Source: Pedobacter faecalis (GTDB lineage Bacteria; Bacteroidota; Bacteroidia; Sphingobacteriales; Sphingobacteriaceae). Taken from it: DNA of 64,000 bases. Below, piece by piece: positions 55,970 to 64,000 of this stretch (positions within the stretch are counted from its first letter, which is position 1; the number at the start of each line of letters is the position of its first letter). Below the pieces are notes generated by a model. That model was not told where the DNA came from. It saw nothing but the letters and a program-made list of their open reading frames with translations, and made no database searches. The stretch lies in NCBI RefSeq assembly GCF_030182585.1, contig NZ_JARXOW010000001.1, positions 1,736,001 through 1,800,000 on the forward strand, in the 5' to 3' direction. The position numbers and the translations under genes were made by a program.

Positions 55970-56689
55970 ATGACAAAACTATCCGTAAACATCAACAAGA
56001 TCGCCACGCTGCGCAACAGTCGCGGAGGCAACAATCCGGATCTGCTCAAGGTGGCGCTCGACTGTGAACGCTTCGGTGCCGAGGGCATCACGGTACATCC
56101 CCGCCCCGACGAGCGGCACATTCGCTACCAGGATGTGTACGACTTAAAAGCTGCCATTGTAACGGAGTTCAATATTGAAGGCAACTGCAGCGAGCAGAAG
56201 TTTGTAGACCTAGTACTGGCCAACAAACCAGCACAGGTAACGCTTGTTCCCGATGCAGAGGGCCAGATTACTTCCAATCATGGATGGGACACGGTAAAGC
56301 ACAGGGATTATCTGAAAGAAATGGTTGCAGTCTTTCAAGCTGCCGGTATCAGGGTTTCCATTTTTGTTGATCCGGTAGTGGAAATGATAGAAGGCGCGGC
56401 AGTAACCGGGTCCGAACGTATTGAATTATACACCGAAGCCTACGCACACAATTACTACAACAACAGGGAGAAAGCCATACTACCTTACATCGCTGCTGCA
56501 CATAAGGCCAGCGAACTCGGACTTGGCATTAATGCCGGGCATGATCTCGACCTGCACAACCTAAAGTATTTTGCTGCCAGTATCCCCGGACTCCTCGAAG
56601 TAAGTATCGGCCACGCGCTCATCAGCGACGCCCTTTACCTTGGCCTGGAAAATACCATTCAGCAGTATTTAAGACAGCTTAAGCCCTAG
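55970..56689 (+). CDS. pdxJ: Pyridoxine 5'-phosphate synthase
   Basis: 239 residues from [16 protein letters not shown] (a TTG two codons earlier is less likely). A TIM-barrel enzyme that condenses deoxyxylulose-5-phosphate with aminoacetone-phosphate to give PNP in DXP-dependent vitamin B6 synthesis. Motifs: [32 protein letters not shown] and [14 protein letters not shown]. It supplies PLP to enzymes such as gcvP directly downstream, which may be chance. Its promoter appears to overlap the ahcY terminator. Confidence 0.96.
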   Translation: MTKLSVNINKIATLRNSRGGNNPDLLKVALDCERFGAEGITVHPRPDERHIRYQDVYDLKAAIVTEFNIEGNCSEQKFVDLVLANKPAQVTLVPDAEGQITSNHGWDTVKHRDYLKEMVAVFQAAGIRVSIFVDPVVEMIEGAAVTGSERIELYTEAYAHNYYNNREKAILPYIAAAHKASELGLGINAGHDLDLHNLKYFAASIPGLLEVSIGHALISDALYLGLENTIQQYLRQLKP

Positions 56690-56708
56690 TGAGTTGCGGT
56701 ATTTTTAT

Positions 56709-56716
56709 TACCTTTG
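56709..56716 (+). promoter_or_regulatory. Candidate -7 box for gcvP
   Basis: TACCTTTG matches TAnnTTTG, 24 nt before the gcvP ATG. The TTG nearest upstream is too close, so the -33 part is not convincing. Confidence 0.4.
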
Positions 56717-56740
56717 CGCAACTTTTATTCATAGATTTTC

Positions 56741-59617
56741 ATGAACTTAAACATTCATTACCAAGAAGACTTTAAAGACCGTCACATCGCGCCAAATCAG
56801 AAGGACACAGAAGATATGCTCGCGACAATCGGCGTTGGCTCTGTAGACGAATTGATTGACCAGACCATCCCCGCCAAGATCAGGTTGAAACAACCATTAA
56901 ACCTGCCCGCGGCAAAGTCTGAAACTGCCTATTTAAACAGCCTGAAGCAAACGGCCTCGTTAAACAAGGTGTTCAAATCTTATATCGGACAGGGCTATTA
57001 CGATACGCTTACACCGGGCGTGATCTTGCGTAATGTTATGGAAAACCCGGGATGGTATACACAATATACCCCTTACCAGGCTGAAATCGCGCAAGGGCGT
57101 CTGCAGGCCTTGTTAAACTTCCAGACCATGGTTATCGACCTTACAGGAATGGAAATCGCGAACGCCTCCCTGCTTGATGAAGGCACCGCAGCGGCCGAAG
57201 CCATGTTTATGCAATACAGTCTGCGTAAAAATCAGCAGGCAACGAAGTTCTTTGTATCAGAACTCCTGTTTCCCCAGACCATCGATATTTTAAAAACAAG
57301 AGCCAACCCTTACGGCATCGAGCTGGTTATTGGCGACCACCTTACTTTTGAGCCAACCGACGCATTCTTTGGTGCTGCTATTCAGTACCCTGCCGGCAAC
57401 GGGGAAGTATATGATTATACAGACTTTGCTCAGAAAGCTCACGCTCAAAACGTTAAAGTTACGGTAATCGCCGATCTGCTTAGCCTCACCCTGCTTACCC
57501 CTCCCGGAGAATGGGGGGCTGACGTTGTTGTAGGCACTACACAGCGCTTCGGCGTACCAATGGGTTTTGGCGGACCGCACGCTGCTTATTTTGCCACTAA
57601 AGAAGAATACAAACGCTCTATCCCAGGCCGGATCATCGGTGTTACCATAGACAGCAACAATAATTATGCATTACGCATGGCACTGCAGACCCGTGAGCAG
57701 CACATCCGTCGCGATAAGGCTACCTCTAATATCTGTACTGCACAAGCCCTGCTTGCCATCATGGCTGGCTTTTATGCTGTGTATCACGGACCAAAAGGCT
57801 TGCGCGCTATTGCTGAACGCACACACGGATTGGCCATTACGCTATCCCGTTCACTCGAAAAGATTGGGTATAAGCAACTCAACAAAGCTTATTTCGACAC
57901 CGTACAGCTCGACTTGGGCGAGCTCGTCGACTCTATTCATCGTGAGTGCCTCGACAACGAGATCAATTTACACTACAATGGTAGTACCGTCACCATCGCG
58001 CTCGACGAGACCACCACTCCTGAAGATGTAAAACTGCTCGTTAAGCTCTTTGCCAAAGTGAAAGCCATTGCAGGGGATGCAGTGGAGCTGGCCGACCAGC
58101 AGCTTGAAACAGTAATACCTGCCTCGTTGCTGCGTACTTCCGAATATCTTACCCATCCCGTATTCAACTCGCACCATTCGGAACATGAGATGCTGCGTTA
58201 CATAAAATCACTGGAAAGCAAAGATCTTTCGCTTTGCCATTCCATGATCGCACTGGGTTCATGTACCATGAAGCTGAATGCTACAACTGAAATGATCCCT
58301 GTTACCTGGCCGGAATTCGGCAGGATACATCCTTTTGCCCCGGCAGATCAGGTTGCGGGCTACTATACGGTATTTAACGAGCTCGACAGATGGCTAAGCG
58401 AGATCACCGGTTTTGCGGCCATGAGCTTACAACCAAATGCAGGAGCACAAGGAGAGTATGCCGGACTGATGGTGATCAGGGCATATCATCAGGATCGCGG
58501 GGATGGACACCGCAACATTGCCTTGATCCCTTCTTCTGCTCACGGAACCAACCCGGCTTCTGCGGCAATGGCCGGCATGAAGATCGTGGTGGTGAAGTCG
58601 CTCGAGAACGGCAACATCGACGTAGAAGACCTCAAGGCAAAAGCAGAGCAGCATAAAGAAAACCTGTCCTGTCTGATGGTTACCTACCCTTCTACACACG
58701 GTGTGTTTGAAGAAAGCATAATCGACATCTGTAACATCGTTCATGAGAACGGTGGGCAGGTGTATATGGATGGTGCAAACATGAACGCACAGGTCGGGCT
58801 TACAAGTCCGGCCAATATCGGCGCCGATGTTTGTCACCTTAACCTGCACAAAACCTTCTGTATACCACACGGCGGCGGAGGTCCGGGCATGGGCCCCATT
58901 GGTGTCGCTAAACACCTGGTACCATACCTGCCAGGACACGCCGTAGTAAATATCGACCAGGGCAAGTCCATCCATGCCGTATCATCTGCGCCATGGGGCT
59001 CAGCGTCTATCCTGATTATTTCACATGCTTACATCGCTATGATGGGCGCTGAAGGACTAACCAATGCTACCCGCTATGCGATTCTGAACGCGAACTATAT
59101 GAAAGCCCGTTTGGAGCAGCATTATCCTGTTCTTTACAGCGGTGCCAACGGAAGATGCGCACACGAAATGATCCTCGACTGCCGCAGCTTTAAAAACCTG
59201 GGCATCGAAGTGGTAGATATCGCCAAACGCCTAATGGACTATGGTTTCCATGCACCTACCGTTTCCTTCCCTGTAGCCGGCACACTAATGGTTGAGCCAA
59301 CAGAAAGTGAACCTAAGCATGAGCTCGACCGCTTTTGCGACGCGTTAATCGCTATAAAAGGGGAAATCGACCTGATCGCGTCAGGCGAATCTGACAAGGC
59401 GGACAACCCTTTGAAAAACGCACCGCACACTGCTACCGTAGTTACGGGCAACGCATGGGAGCATGCTTACAGCAGACAAACAGCAGCATTTCCGCTGCCT
59501 TACGTCGCTGCCTACAAGTTCTGGCCATCAGTTGGTCGTGTAAACGATTCGTATGGCGACAGGTCATTGGTTTGCGCTTGTCCGCCAATTGAAAGTTATG
59601 AAGAAACTTATGCTTAA
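56741..59617 (+). CDS. gcvP: Glycine dehydrogenase (P-protein of the glycine cleavage system), single-chain form
   Basis: 958 residues, both P-protein halves fused in one chain. It decarboxylates glycine with PLP and passes the aminomethyl group to lipoyl GcvH. The PLP lysine is Lys704 in [14 protein letters not shown]. Other motifs: [19 protein letters not shown] and [19 protein letters not shown]. The C-terminus carries [14 protein letters not shown]. gcvT and gcvH are not adjacent, so the system is scattered in this genome. Confidence 0.98.
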   Translation: MNLNIHYQEDFKDRHIAPNQKDTEDMLATIGVGSVDELIDQTIPAKIRLKQPLNLPAAKSETAYLNSLKQTASLNKVFKSYIGQGYYDTLTPGVILRNVMENPGWYTQYTPYQAEIAQGRLQALLNFQTMVIDLTGMEIANASLLDEGTAAAEAMFMQYSLRKNQQATKFFVSELLFPQTIDILKTRANPYGIELVIGDHLTFEPTDAFFGAAIQYPAGNGEVYDYTDFAQKAHAQNVKVTVIADLLSLTLLTPPGEWGADVVVGTTQRFGVPMGFGGPHAAYFATKEEYKRSIPGRIIGVTIDSNNNYALRMALQTREQHIRRDKATSNICTAQALLAIMAGFYAVYHGPKGLRAIAERTHGLAITLSRSLEKIGYKQLNKAYFDTVQLDLGELVDSIHRECLDNEINLHYNGSTVTIALDETTTPEDVKLLVKLFAKVKAIAGDAVELADQQLETVIPASLLRTSEYLTHPVFNSHHSEHEMLRYIKSLESKDLSLCHSMIALGSCTMKLNATTEMIPVTWPEFGRIHPFAPADQVAGYYTVFNELDRWLSEITGFAAMSLQPNAGAQGEYAGLMVIRAYHQDRGDGHRNIALIPSSAHGTNPASAAMAGMKIVVVKSLENGNIDVEDLKAKAEQHKENLSCLMVTYPSTHGVFEESIIDICNIVHENGGQVYMDGANMNAQVGLTSPANIGADVCHLNLHKTFCIPHGGGGPGMGPIGVAKHLVPYLPGHAVVNIDQGKSIHAVSSAPWGSASILIISHAYIAMMGAEGLTNATRYAILNANYMKARLEQHYPVLYSGANGRCAHEMILDCRSFKNLGIEVVDIAKRLMDYGFHAPTVSFPVAGTLMVEPTESEPKHELDRFCDALIAIKGEIDLIASGESDKADNPLKNAPHTATVVTGNAWEHAYSRQTAAFPLPYVAAYKFWPSVGRVNDSYGDRSLVCACPPIESYEETYA

Positions 59618-59649
59618 CTTAGGGATAGAATAAACCATTAAAAGACAAT

Positions 59650-60240
59650 ATGAAACTAAAAACCACATCCTTGGCGCTTCTAGTCGTTGCGTTCATTTCC
59701 ACCGCTTTTGTAAAACCGGTTGCTAAGCCAGTATCGTATACAGTAGATACAGAAAAATCTTCTATCACATGGGTAGGAAAGAAGCTAACCGGCGGTCATA
59801 ATGGCACTATTGCCCTTCAATCAGGCAGCCTGCTGTTCGACGGGAAGAAGCTTTCAGGCGGAAACTTTGTGATTGATATGACAACCATCAAAGATGCGGA
59901 TAAGAGTGAGCGGCTCGAAGGCCACTTAAAGGCTGATGACTTTTTCGGCGTCGACAAATTCGCCACCTCTACCTTTGCTATCAAGAAGCTGGCCCAGTCG
60001 GGCAACAAGGTGAATATCACCGGCAACCTGACCATCAAGGGTGTTACCCAGTCCATCACCTTTCCTGCAACAATCGCCTGGAATACCGATGGAACCGTTA
60101 CTGCCGTAGCAGAGAAGATTGTGGTCGACCGCACCAAGTTTGGCATCAAATATCGTTCTAAAGGTATGTTCCCTGATGTGGGCGATAAAATGATCTATGA
60201 CGAGTTTGAGCTTGCCGTCAAACTGGTAGCCAAAAAGTAA
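59650..60240 (+). CDS. YceI family lipid-binding-fold protein
   Basis: 196 residues. Signal peptide (residues 1-20 with FISTAFVK). The mature part has the lipocalin-like YceI beta barrel: VDTEKSSITWVGKKLTGGHNG, SGGNFVIDMTTIKD, NLTIKGVTQSITFPATI and VVDRTKFGIKYRSKG. The family binds isoprenoid or other lipids in the periplasm, and the function here is unknown. It starts 33 nt after gcvP and ends at a terminator. Confidence 0.92.
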   Translation: MKLKTTSLALLVVAFISTAFVKPVAKPVSYTVDTEKSSITWVGKKLTGGHNGTIALQSGSLLFDGKKLSGGNFVIDMTTIKDADKSERLEGHLKADDFFGVDKFATSTFAIKKLAQSGNKVNITGNLTIKGVTQSITFPATIAWNTDGTVTAVAEKIVVDRTKFGIKYRSKGMFPDVGDKMIYDEFELAVKLVAKK

Positions 60241-60255
60241 TACACAAGATAAATT

Positions 60256-60287
60256 AAATCCCCTGTCTATAAAAAGGCAGGGGATTT
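60256..60287 (+). terminator. Terminator after the YceI gene
   Basis: AAATCCCCTG and CAGGGGATTT form a 10-bp stem with a 12-nt loop, followed by TCTT. It separates the YceI gene from the response regulator. Confidence 0.75.
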
Positions 60288-60320
60288 TCTTATCTTAGTA
60301 CACACACAGGATGACACCAT

Positions 60321-60722
60321 ATGACAGAAAACAAGATTCATCTTCTCGCCATTGATGATGACGATATTAACATATTCATTATAAAAAAGATACTCGAGAA
60401 AACCGGCTTTGAAGTAAGCTTTTCCTCGAGCAGCAACGGGCAGGAGGCATTTGATTATCTTTCAGGCCTGATATCGTCGGGCAGTACCTTCCCGCAACTT
60501 ATCCTGGTCGATATTAACATGCCTGTACTCAATGGCTGGGATTTTTTGTCGGCCTACGAAAAGCTGGATGCCCCTAAAAATGTCCACATCTATATGCTAT
60601 CCTCCTCTGTATACGAGAATGACATTGAAAAGGCGAAGTCATTCAGAACAGTAAAAGGCTTTATCTCCAAACCGCTTTCTATAGACCGCCTCTCCGAACT
60701 GCTGCGTCTTATAGATTTTTAG
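60321..60722 (+). CDS. Single-domain response regulator (CheY-like)
   Basis: 133 residues, one receiver domain and no output. Acidic pocket in LLAIDDDDINIFI, phospho-acceptor Asp64 in LVDINMPVLNGW, switch Ser/Thr in YMLSSSVYE and the conserved Lys in GFISKPLS. It has Bacteroidota-type asparagines in the loop. It could receive phosphate from the hybrid kinases 10 kb upstream or elsewhere; no kinase is adjacent. It stands alone between two convergent units. Confidence 0.93.
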   Translation: MTENKIHLLAIDDDDINIFIIKKILEKTGFEVSFSSSSNGQEAFDYLSGLISSGSTFPQLILVDINMPVLNGWDFLSAYEKLDAPKNVHIYMLSSSVYENDIEKAKSFRTVKGFISKPLSIDRLSELLRLIDF

Positions 60723-60729
60723 CCCTTAC

Positions 60730-61494
60730 TTACCGAATGCTGAATTGTCCGTCCTGCAGTGAGACAAAACCAGTAGTGCGCGACTTACCATGATAGAACA
60801 GACAGTTCCATTGCTCGCTGGCAGCACGGGTACCAAACGCTTCACGTAGTTCCATCGCCTTCCTTCCGTCAAAATCATACTTGGCAATAAACTTTCTGAG
60901 CAGCTCCTCCGGCTCGGGAAGAACATCTCCCCCGAAAAATACTTTGTCTCCAGCTTCCTCCAACAGGAACACCTGATGATATGGCGTGTGGGCTCCCGTC
61001 AACTCATAACTGATCTTGTCAGTCAGCCTTCCCGATCCTTCCACAAACTTCAGCTGGGCATTTCGCTGCAGAAATTCGAATATCTCCGTCTTATACGATG
61101 AAGACGGACTTGTAAAAGCGCTCTCCCACTCACCCTGCTGTATTACATAGGTCGCATGCGGAAAGCTCAGTTCCATCTCCTCGCCTCGCCAATGAATCAT
61201 GCCACCGGAGTGATCGAAATGCAGGTGCGACATAAGTACCAGATCCACGTCGTCAGGACTAAAGCCAGCCTTTCTGATGTTTTCATGCAACAACAATACC
61301 CCGCTGTCATCACTATATCCCAGGCCCGTATCGATCAGCACCAGGTGCTCATCAAGTTTAACTAGAAAGGGCTGGACATGTATAAATAACGAGGCAGGAC
61401 GGTCTTTTGGACTATCCTTTTTTGGATCAAACGGTATAAATTTCTTATCAGCAGCTACAGAGTACGAACCCTCAAACAAAGTAAAAACTTCCAA
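60730..61494 (-). CDS. MBL-fold metallo-hydrolase
   Basis: 254 residues. The start is taken as TTG at 61492-61494 (MEVFTLFEG), because the frame has a stop shortly upstream and no ATG. The metallo-beta-lactamase zinc motif MSHLHFDHSGG is present, with further ligands in TGAHTPYHQVF and FFGGDVLPEP. Substrate unknown; the family includes lactonases and other hydrolases. A TATCTTTG box (61549-61556, minus strand) lies about 55 nt upstream, overlapping the recJ upstream region. Confidence 0.87.
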   Translation of the reverse strand: MEVFTLFEGSYSVAADKKFIPFDPKKDSPKDRPASLFIHVQPFLVKLDEHLVLIDTGLGYSDDSGVLLLHENIRKAGFSPDDVDLVLMSHLHFDHSGGMIHWRGEEMELSFPHATYVIQQGEWESAFTSPSSSYKTEIFEFLQRNAQLKFVEGSGRLTDKISYELTGAHTPYHQVFLLEEAGDKVFFGGDVLPEPEELLRKFIAKYDFDGRKAMELREAFGTRAASEQWNCLFYHGKSRTTGFVSLQDGQFSIR

Positions 61495-61548
61495 TGGCTT
61501 AATATTAGTTGGAACAAAAGATTAATGATATCTTTACGATATCGAACG

Positions 61549-61556
61549 CAAAGATA
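61549..61556 (-). promoter_or_regulatory. Candidate -7 box for the MBL-fold gene
   Basis: TATCTTTG on the minus strand matches TAnnTTTG, 55 nt before the TTG start and 12 nt from the divergent recJ start. Confidence 0.4.
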
Positions 61557-61567
61557 AGGAAACCTGA

Positions 61568-63295
61568 ATGGAAAAAAGATGGGTACGGGCAGCGAACGCA
61601 GATACAACGCTCTCAAAATCTCTGGCACAGGAGCTTAATATCGACGACAGTCTGGCCCAGGTTCTTGTCCAGCGCGGAGTCACCACATTTGAAGAAGCCC
61701 GCAGCTATTTTAAGCCGGAATTGTCCAGACTGCACGATCCTTTCCTAATGAGACAGATGGACCAGGCTGTCAACAGAATAGACCTTGCACTTGCCAGTTC
61801 AGAGAAAATCCTGGTGTATGGCGACTACGACGTAGACGGTACCACGGCCGTAGCGCTGGTCTACAGTTTCCTTAGCGGGCTAACGCAGCATGTCGATTAC
61901 TATATACCCGACCGCCACAAGGAAGGGTACGGCATATCCACAGCGGGCATCGACTACGCATCAGCCAAGGGCTTCAGCCTTATCATAGCGCTGGATTGCG
62001 GAATAAAGTCCGTAGATAAGATTGACTACGCAAACAAGCTTGGCATTGACTTCATCGTTTGTGATCACCACACCCCCGGCGAGGAACTGCCAGACGCCAT
62101 AGCCGTCCTGGATCCCAAGCGGGCCGACTGCAATTACCCGTTCAAGGAGCTTTCGGGATGCGGGATCGGTTTTAAACTGGCTCAGGCTTACAGTTTAAGA
62201 CATGGCTTGCCAGAAAGCCGTTACCTGTGCTACCTCGATCTGGTGATGGTTAGCATAGCGGCCGATATTGTACCCATCGTTGGCGAAAACAGGGTACTGG
62301 CACATCACGGATTGCTTCGGCTGAATGATGATCCCTGCACCGGGCTCAAAGCATTGATGGAAGTATCGGGGCGACCAAAACCCTTTACGATCACGGATGT
62401 CGTTTTTTCTCTCGCACCACGAATTAACGCTGCCGGACGCATGGATCATGGTCGCCACGCCGTAGACATGCTGATCTGCACCGAGGAGACAACGGCAAGA
62501 GAACGGAGTCAGTTTATAGATAGCCACAATGCCGACCGCAAAAACTCAGACAAAAGCATCACCGCCGAAGCACTAGAACTTATTGCCGATTGTCAGATCC
62601 TGACCAGCAAAAAAACCACTGTTGTTTACAACCAGGCCTGGAACAAGGGCGTCATCGGCATTGTAGCATCGCGGCTGATTGAAAACTACTACCGCCCCAC
62701 CATTGTGCTAACAGCCTCGAACGGCATGCTGACCGGTTCGGCACGCTCGGTGGAAGGTTTCGATCTGTATGAAGCACTACTGCGCTGCGAAGATCTGCTG
62801 GAACAGTTTGGCGGCCATAAGTTTGCCGCGGGACTTACACTGAGGCCCGAAAAAATGCAAGCCTTTTCTGAGCGCTTTGAGGAAGTTGTGAGCCAGACCA
62901 TCACAGAAAGCATGCTTTGTCCGGAACTGAAAATAGATGCTCAGATCTCCTTCTCTCAAATCACGCCAAAGTTCCAGCGCATCATTGGCAGAATGGAACC
63001 CTTTGGTCCGCACAACCCTGCACCCCTGTTCATGACCAATCAGGTATATATCGTGTACCCTCCTAAGGTCGTCGGCACAAAACATTTGAAATTGACGCTA
63101 AAACAACAAAATTCCATTATTTTTGAAGGGATAGCATTCGGCCTTGCCGGGTACGAGCATATTTTACAACCAAATCAGCCGTTTTCTGTTTGTTATACAA
63201 TTGAAGAAAATGTCTGGAGGGGCGAAAGGCGCCTGCAACTAAATATAAAGGCTATTAAAATGGATAACCATAACCTCGATGATATTACGAGCTGA
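61568..63295 (+). CDS. recJ: Single-stranded-DNA-specific 5'-3' exonuclease RecJ
   Basis: 575 residues, usual length. The DHH phosphoesterase core has motif [18 protein letters not shown], motif [17 protein letters not shown] and [12 protein letters not shown]. The DHHA1 domain carries [15 protein letters not shown], followed by an OB fold. It acts in RecF-pathway recombination and mismatch repair. lptB begins 17 nt before its stop, so the two are co-transcribed. Confidence 0.97.
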   Translation: MEKRWVRAANADTTLSKSLAQELNIDDSLAQVLVQRGVTTFEEARSYFKPELSRLHDPFLMRQMDQAVNRIDLALASSEKILVYGDYDVDGTTAVALVYSFLSGLTQHVDYYIPDRHKEGYGISTAGIDYASAKGFSLIIALDCGIKSVDKIDYANKLGIDFIVCDHHTPGEELPDAIAVLDPKRADCNYPFKELSGCGIGFKLAQAYSLRHGLPESRYLCYLDLVMVSIAADIVPIVGENRVLAHHGLLRLNDDPCTGLKALMEVSGRPKPFTITDVVFSLAPRINAAGRMDHGRHAVDMLICTEETTARERSQFIDSHNADRKNSDKSITAEALELIADCQILTSKKTTVVYNQAWNKGVIGIVASRLIENYYRPTIVLTASNGMLTGSARSVEGFDLYEALLRCEDLLEQFGGHKFAAGLTLRPEKMQAFSERFEEVVSQTITESMLCPELKIDAQISFSQITPKFQRIIGRMEPFGPHNPAPLFMTNQVYIVYPPKVVGTKHLKLTLKQQNSIIFEGIAFGLAGYEHILQPNQPFSVCYTIEENVWRGERRLQLNIKAIKMDNHNLDDITS

Positions 63296-64000
63296 GAACC
63301 TGATCAAAAAATATAAACAGCGGACTGTAGTTAACGACGTGTCCTTTAACGTTAGTCAGGGCGAAATCGTAGGCTTGCTGGGCCCTAACGGCGCCGGAAA
63401 AACCACCTCATTTTATATGATCGTTGGCCTTATTAAACCCAATGAAGGCCATATCTATCTGGAAGACCAAGACATTACGAGCGACCCGATGTACCGTCGC
63501 GCCCAGAAAGGCATCGGCTACCTTGCACAAGAAGCATCCGTTTTCAGGAAGCTTTCGGTGGAAGACAACATCATGGCCATTCTCGAAATGACCAGCATGG
63601 GTAAAGAAGAGAGACACGAAAAACTGGAAGAACTGATCAGCGAGTTCAGTCTGCACAAGGTCCGCAAAAACCGCGGCGACCTCCTGTCGGGAGGTGAACG
63701 GCGCAGAACCGAGATCGCAAGGGCACTTGCCGCAAGTCCTAACTTCATACTGCTCGACGAGCCTTTTGCTGGGGTAGACCCCATTGCGGTAGAGGAAATA
63801 CAGACCATCGTCGCCAAACTGAAAGAAAAAAATATCGGGATACTGATCACCGACCACAATGTTCAGGAAACGCTATCTATAACCGACCGCGCCTATCTGC
63901 TTTTCGAAGGAAAAATCCTCGAATCGGGCACACCTGAAGTACTGGCCGCAAACGAGATGGTGAGACGGGTATACCTCGGCTCAAATTTTGTTTTACGCAG
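63279..64000 (+). CDS. lptB: Lipopolysaccharide export ABC transporter ATP-binding protein (3' end cut by window edge)
   Basis: 240 residues are visible from ATG at 63279, which lies inside the recJ 3' end in another frame. ABC motifs are complete: Walker [16 protein letters not shown]-loop [13 protein letters not shown], signature LLSGGERRR, Walker [14 protein letters not shown] and switch TDHNVQET. The LptB-specific pattern [13 protein letters not shown] identifies it. It powers transfer of LPS from the inner membrane to the LptA bridge. The protein is nearly full length; the stop codon lies beyond base 64000. Confidence 0.95.
   Translation, partial: MILRAENLIKKYKQRTVVNDVSFNVSQGEIVGLLGPNGAGKTTSFYMIVGLIKPNEGHIYLEDQDITSDPMYRRAQKGIGYLAQEASVFRKLSVEDNIMAILEMTSMGKEERHEKLEELISEFSLHKVRKNRGDLLSGGERRRTEIARALAASPNFILLDEPFAGVDPIAVEEIQTIVAKLKEKNIGILITDHNVQETLSITDRAYLLFEGKILESGTPEVLAANEMVRRVYLGSNFVLR

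Noticed and set aside
1..64000. Prophage, insertion sequence, CRISPR array or defence island
   Set aside because: No transposase, integrase, direct-repeat array, restriction or defence gene was seen; the region is core chromosome.

Overview
The window is chromosomal DNA of a Bacteroidota (Bacteroidetes) bacterium, most likely from the Sphingobacteriaceae (Pedobacter/Mucilaginibacter-like). This is inferred from gene families rather than from an rRNA. The evidence is the phylum-specific families (DUF5606, Porin_10-type barrel, O/P-type porin, CHASE3/GAF hybrid kinase, VF530), TAnnTTTG -7 boxes with an upstream TTTG/TTG, a zinc-free bL36, few Shine-Dalgarno sites outside ribosomal genes, and moderate GC content. 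Nearly every base is coding and no gene-free stretch exceeds 300 nt. I see no rRNA, CRISPR array, phage, IS element or plasmid function.

Layout. 1-9.5 kb: a 3'-truncated membrane MutS-like ATPase, rlmH with a tiny membrane-protein gene behind it, DUF5606, a cyclophilin, an Old Yellow Enzyme divergent from a secreted protein of unknown function around a 24-bp palindrome, a large barrel protein, purine nucleoside phosphorylase and lpxK. 9.5-22.3 kb: pruA; an apparent bicarbonate/anion module (O/P porin, small secreted protein, SulP transporter, beta-carbonic anhydrase); a carboxyltransferase, an M42 peptidase and a nucleotidyltransferase; then dnaK and a methyltransferase.

22.4-42.9 kb: the str-S10-spc-alpha ribosomal superoperon on the minus strand, transcribed from rpsL (42.8 kb) to rplQ (22.4 kb). 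It is interrupted. After rpsJ there is a strong bidirectional terminator, then an inserted block (a divergent coiled-coil membrane protein and a TSUP/DUF1634 transporter pair). The S10 part then restarts at rplC from its own well-formed promoter with a structured leader. Several intercistronic hairpins lie in the spc/alpha part.

42.9-64 kb: VF530, an M1 peptidase, an Spx/ArsC-like protein, a membrane protein ending in half a LytTR domain, a signalling operon (CHASE3-GAF hybrid kinase with three receivers, CheR methyltransferase, REC-HK-REC hybrid kinase), pth/rplY/prs, tRNA-Gln, ahcY, pdxJ, gcvP, a YceI protein, a single-domain response regulator, an MBL-fold hydrolase, recJ and lptB (cut by the window end).

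Most of the window is core housekeeping (translation, envelope lipid A/LPS, one-carbon and amino-acid catabolism). The least explained parts are the block inserted in the ribosomal operon, the kinase/CheR operon with its neighbouring truncated LytTR protein, the porin/SulP/anhydrase cluster and several unexplained palindromes. Start positions were moved where a homologous N-terminus or a promoter showed that the longest frame was too long.
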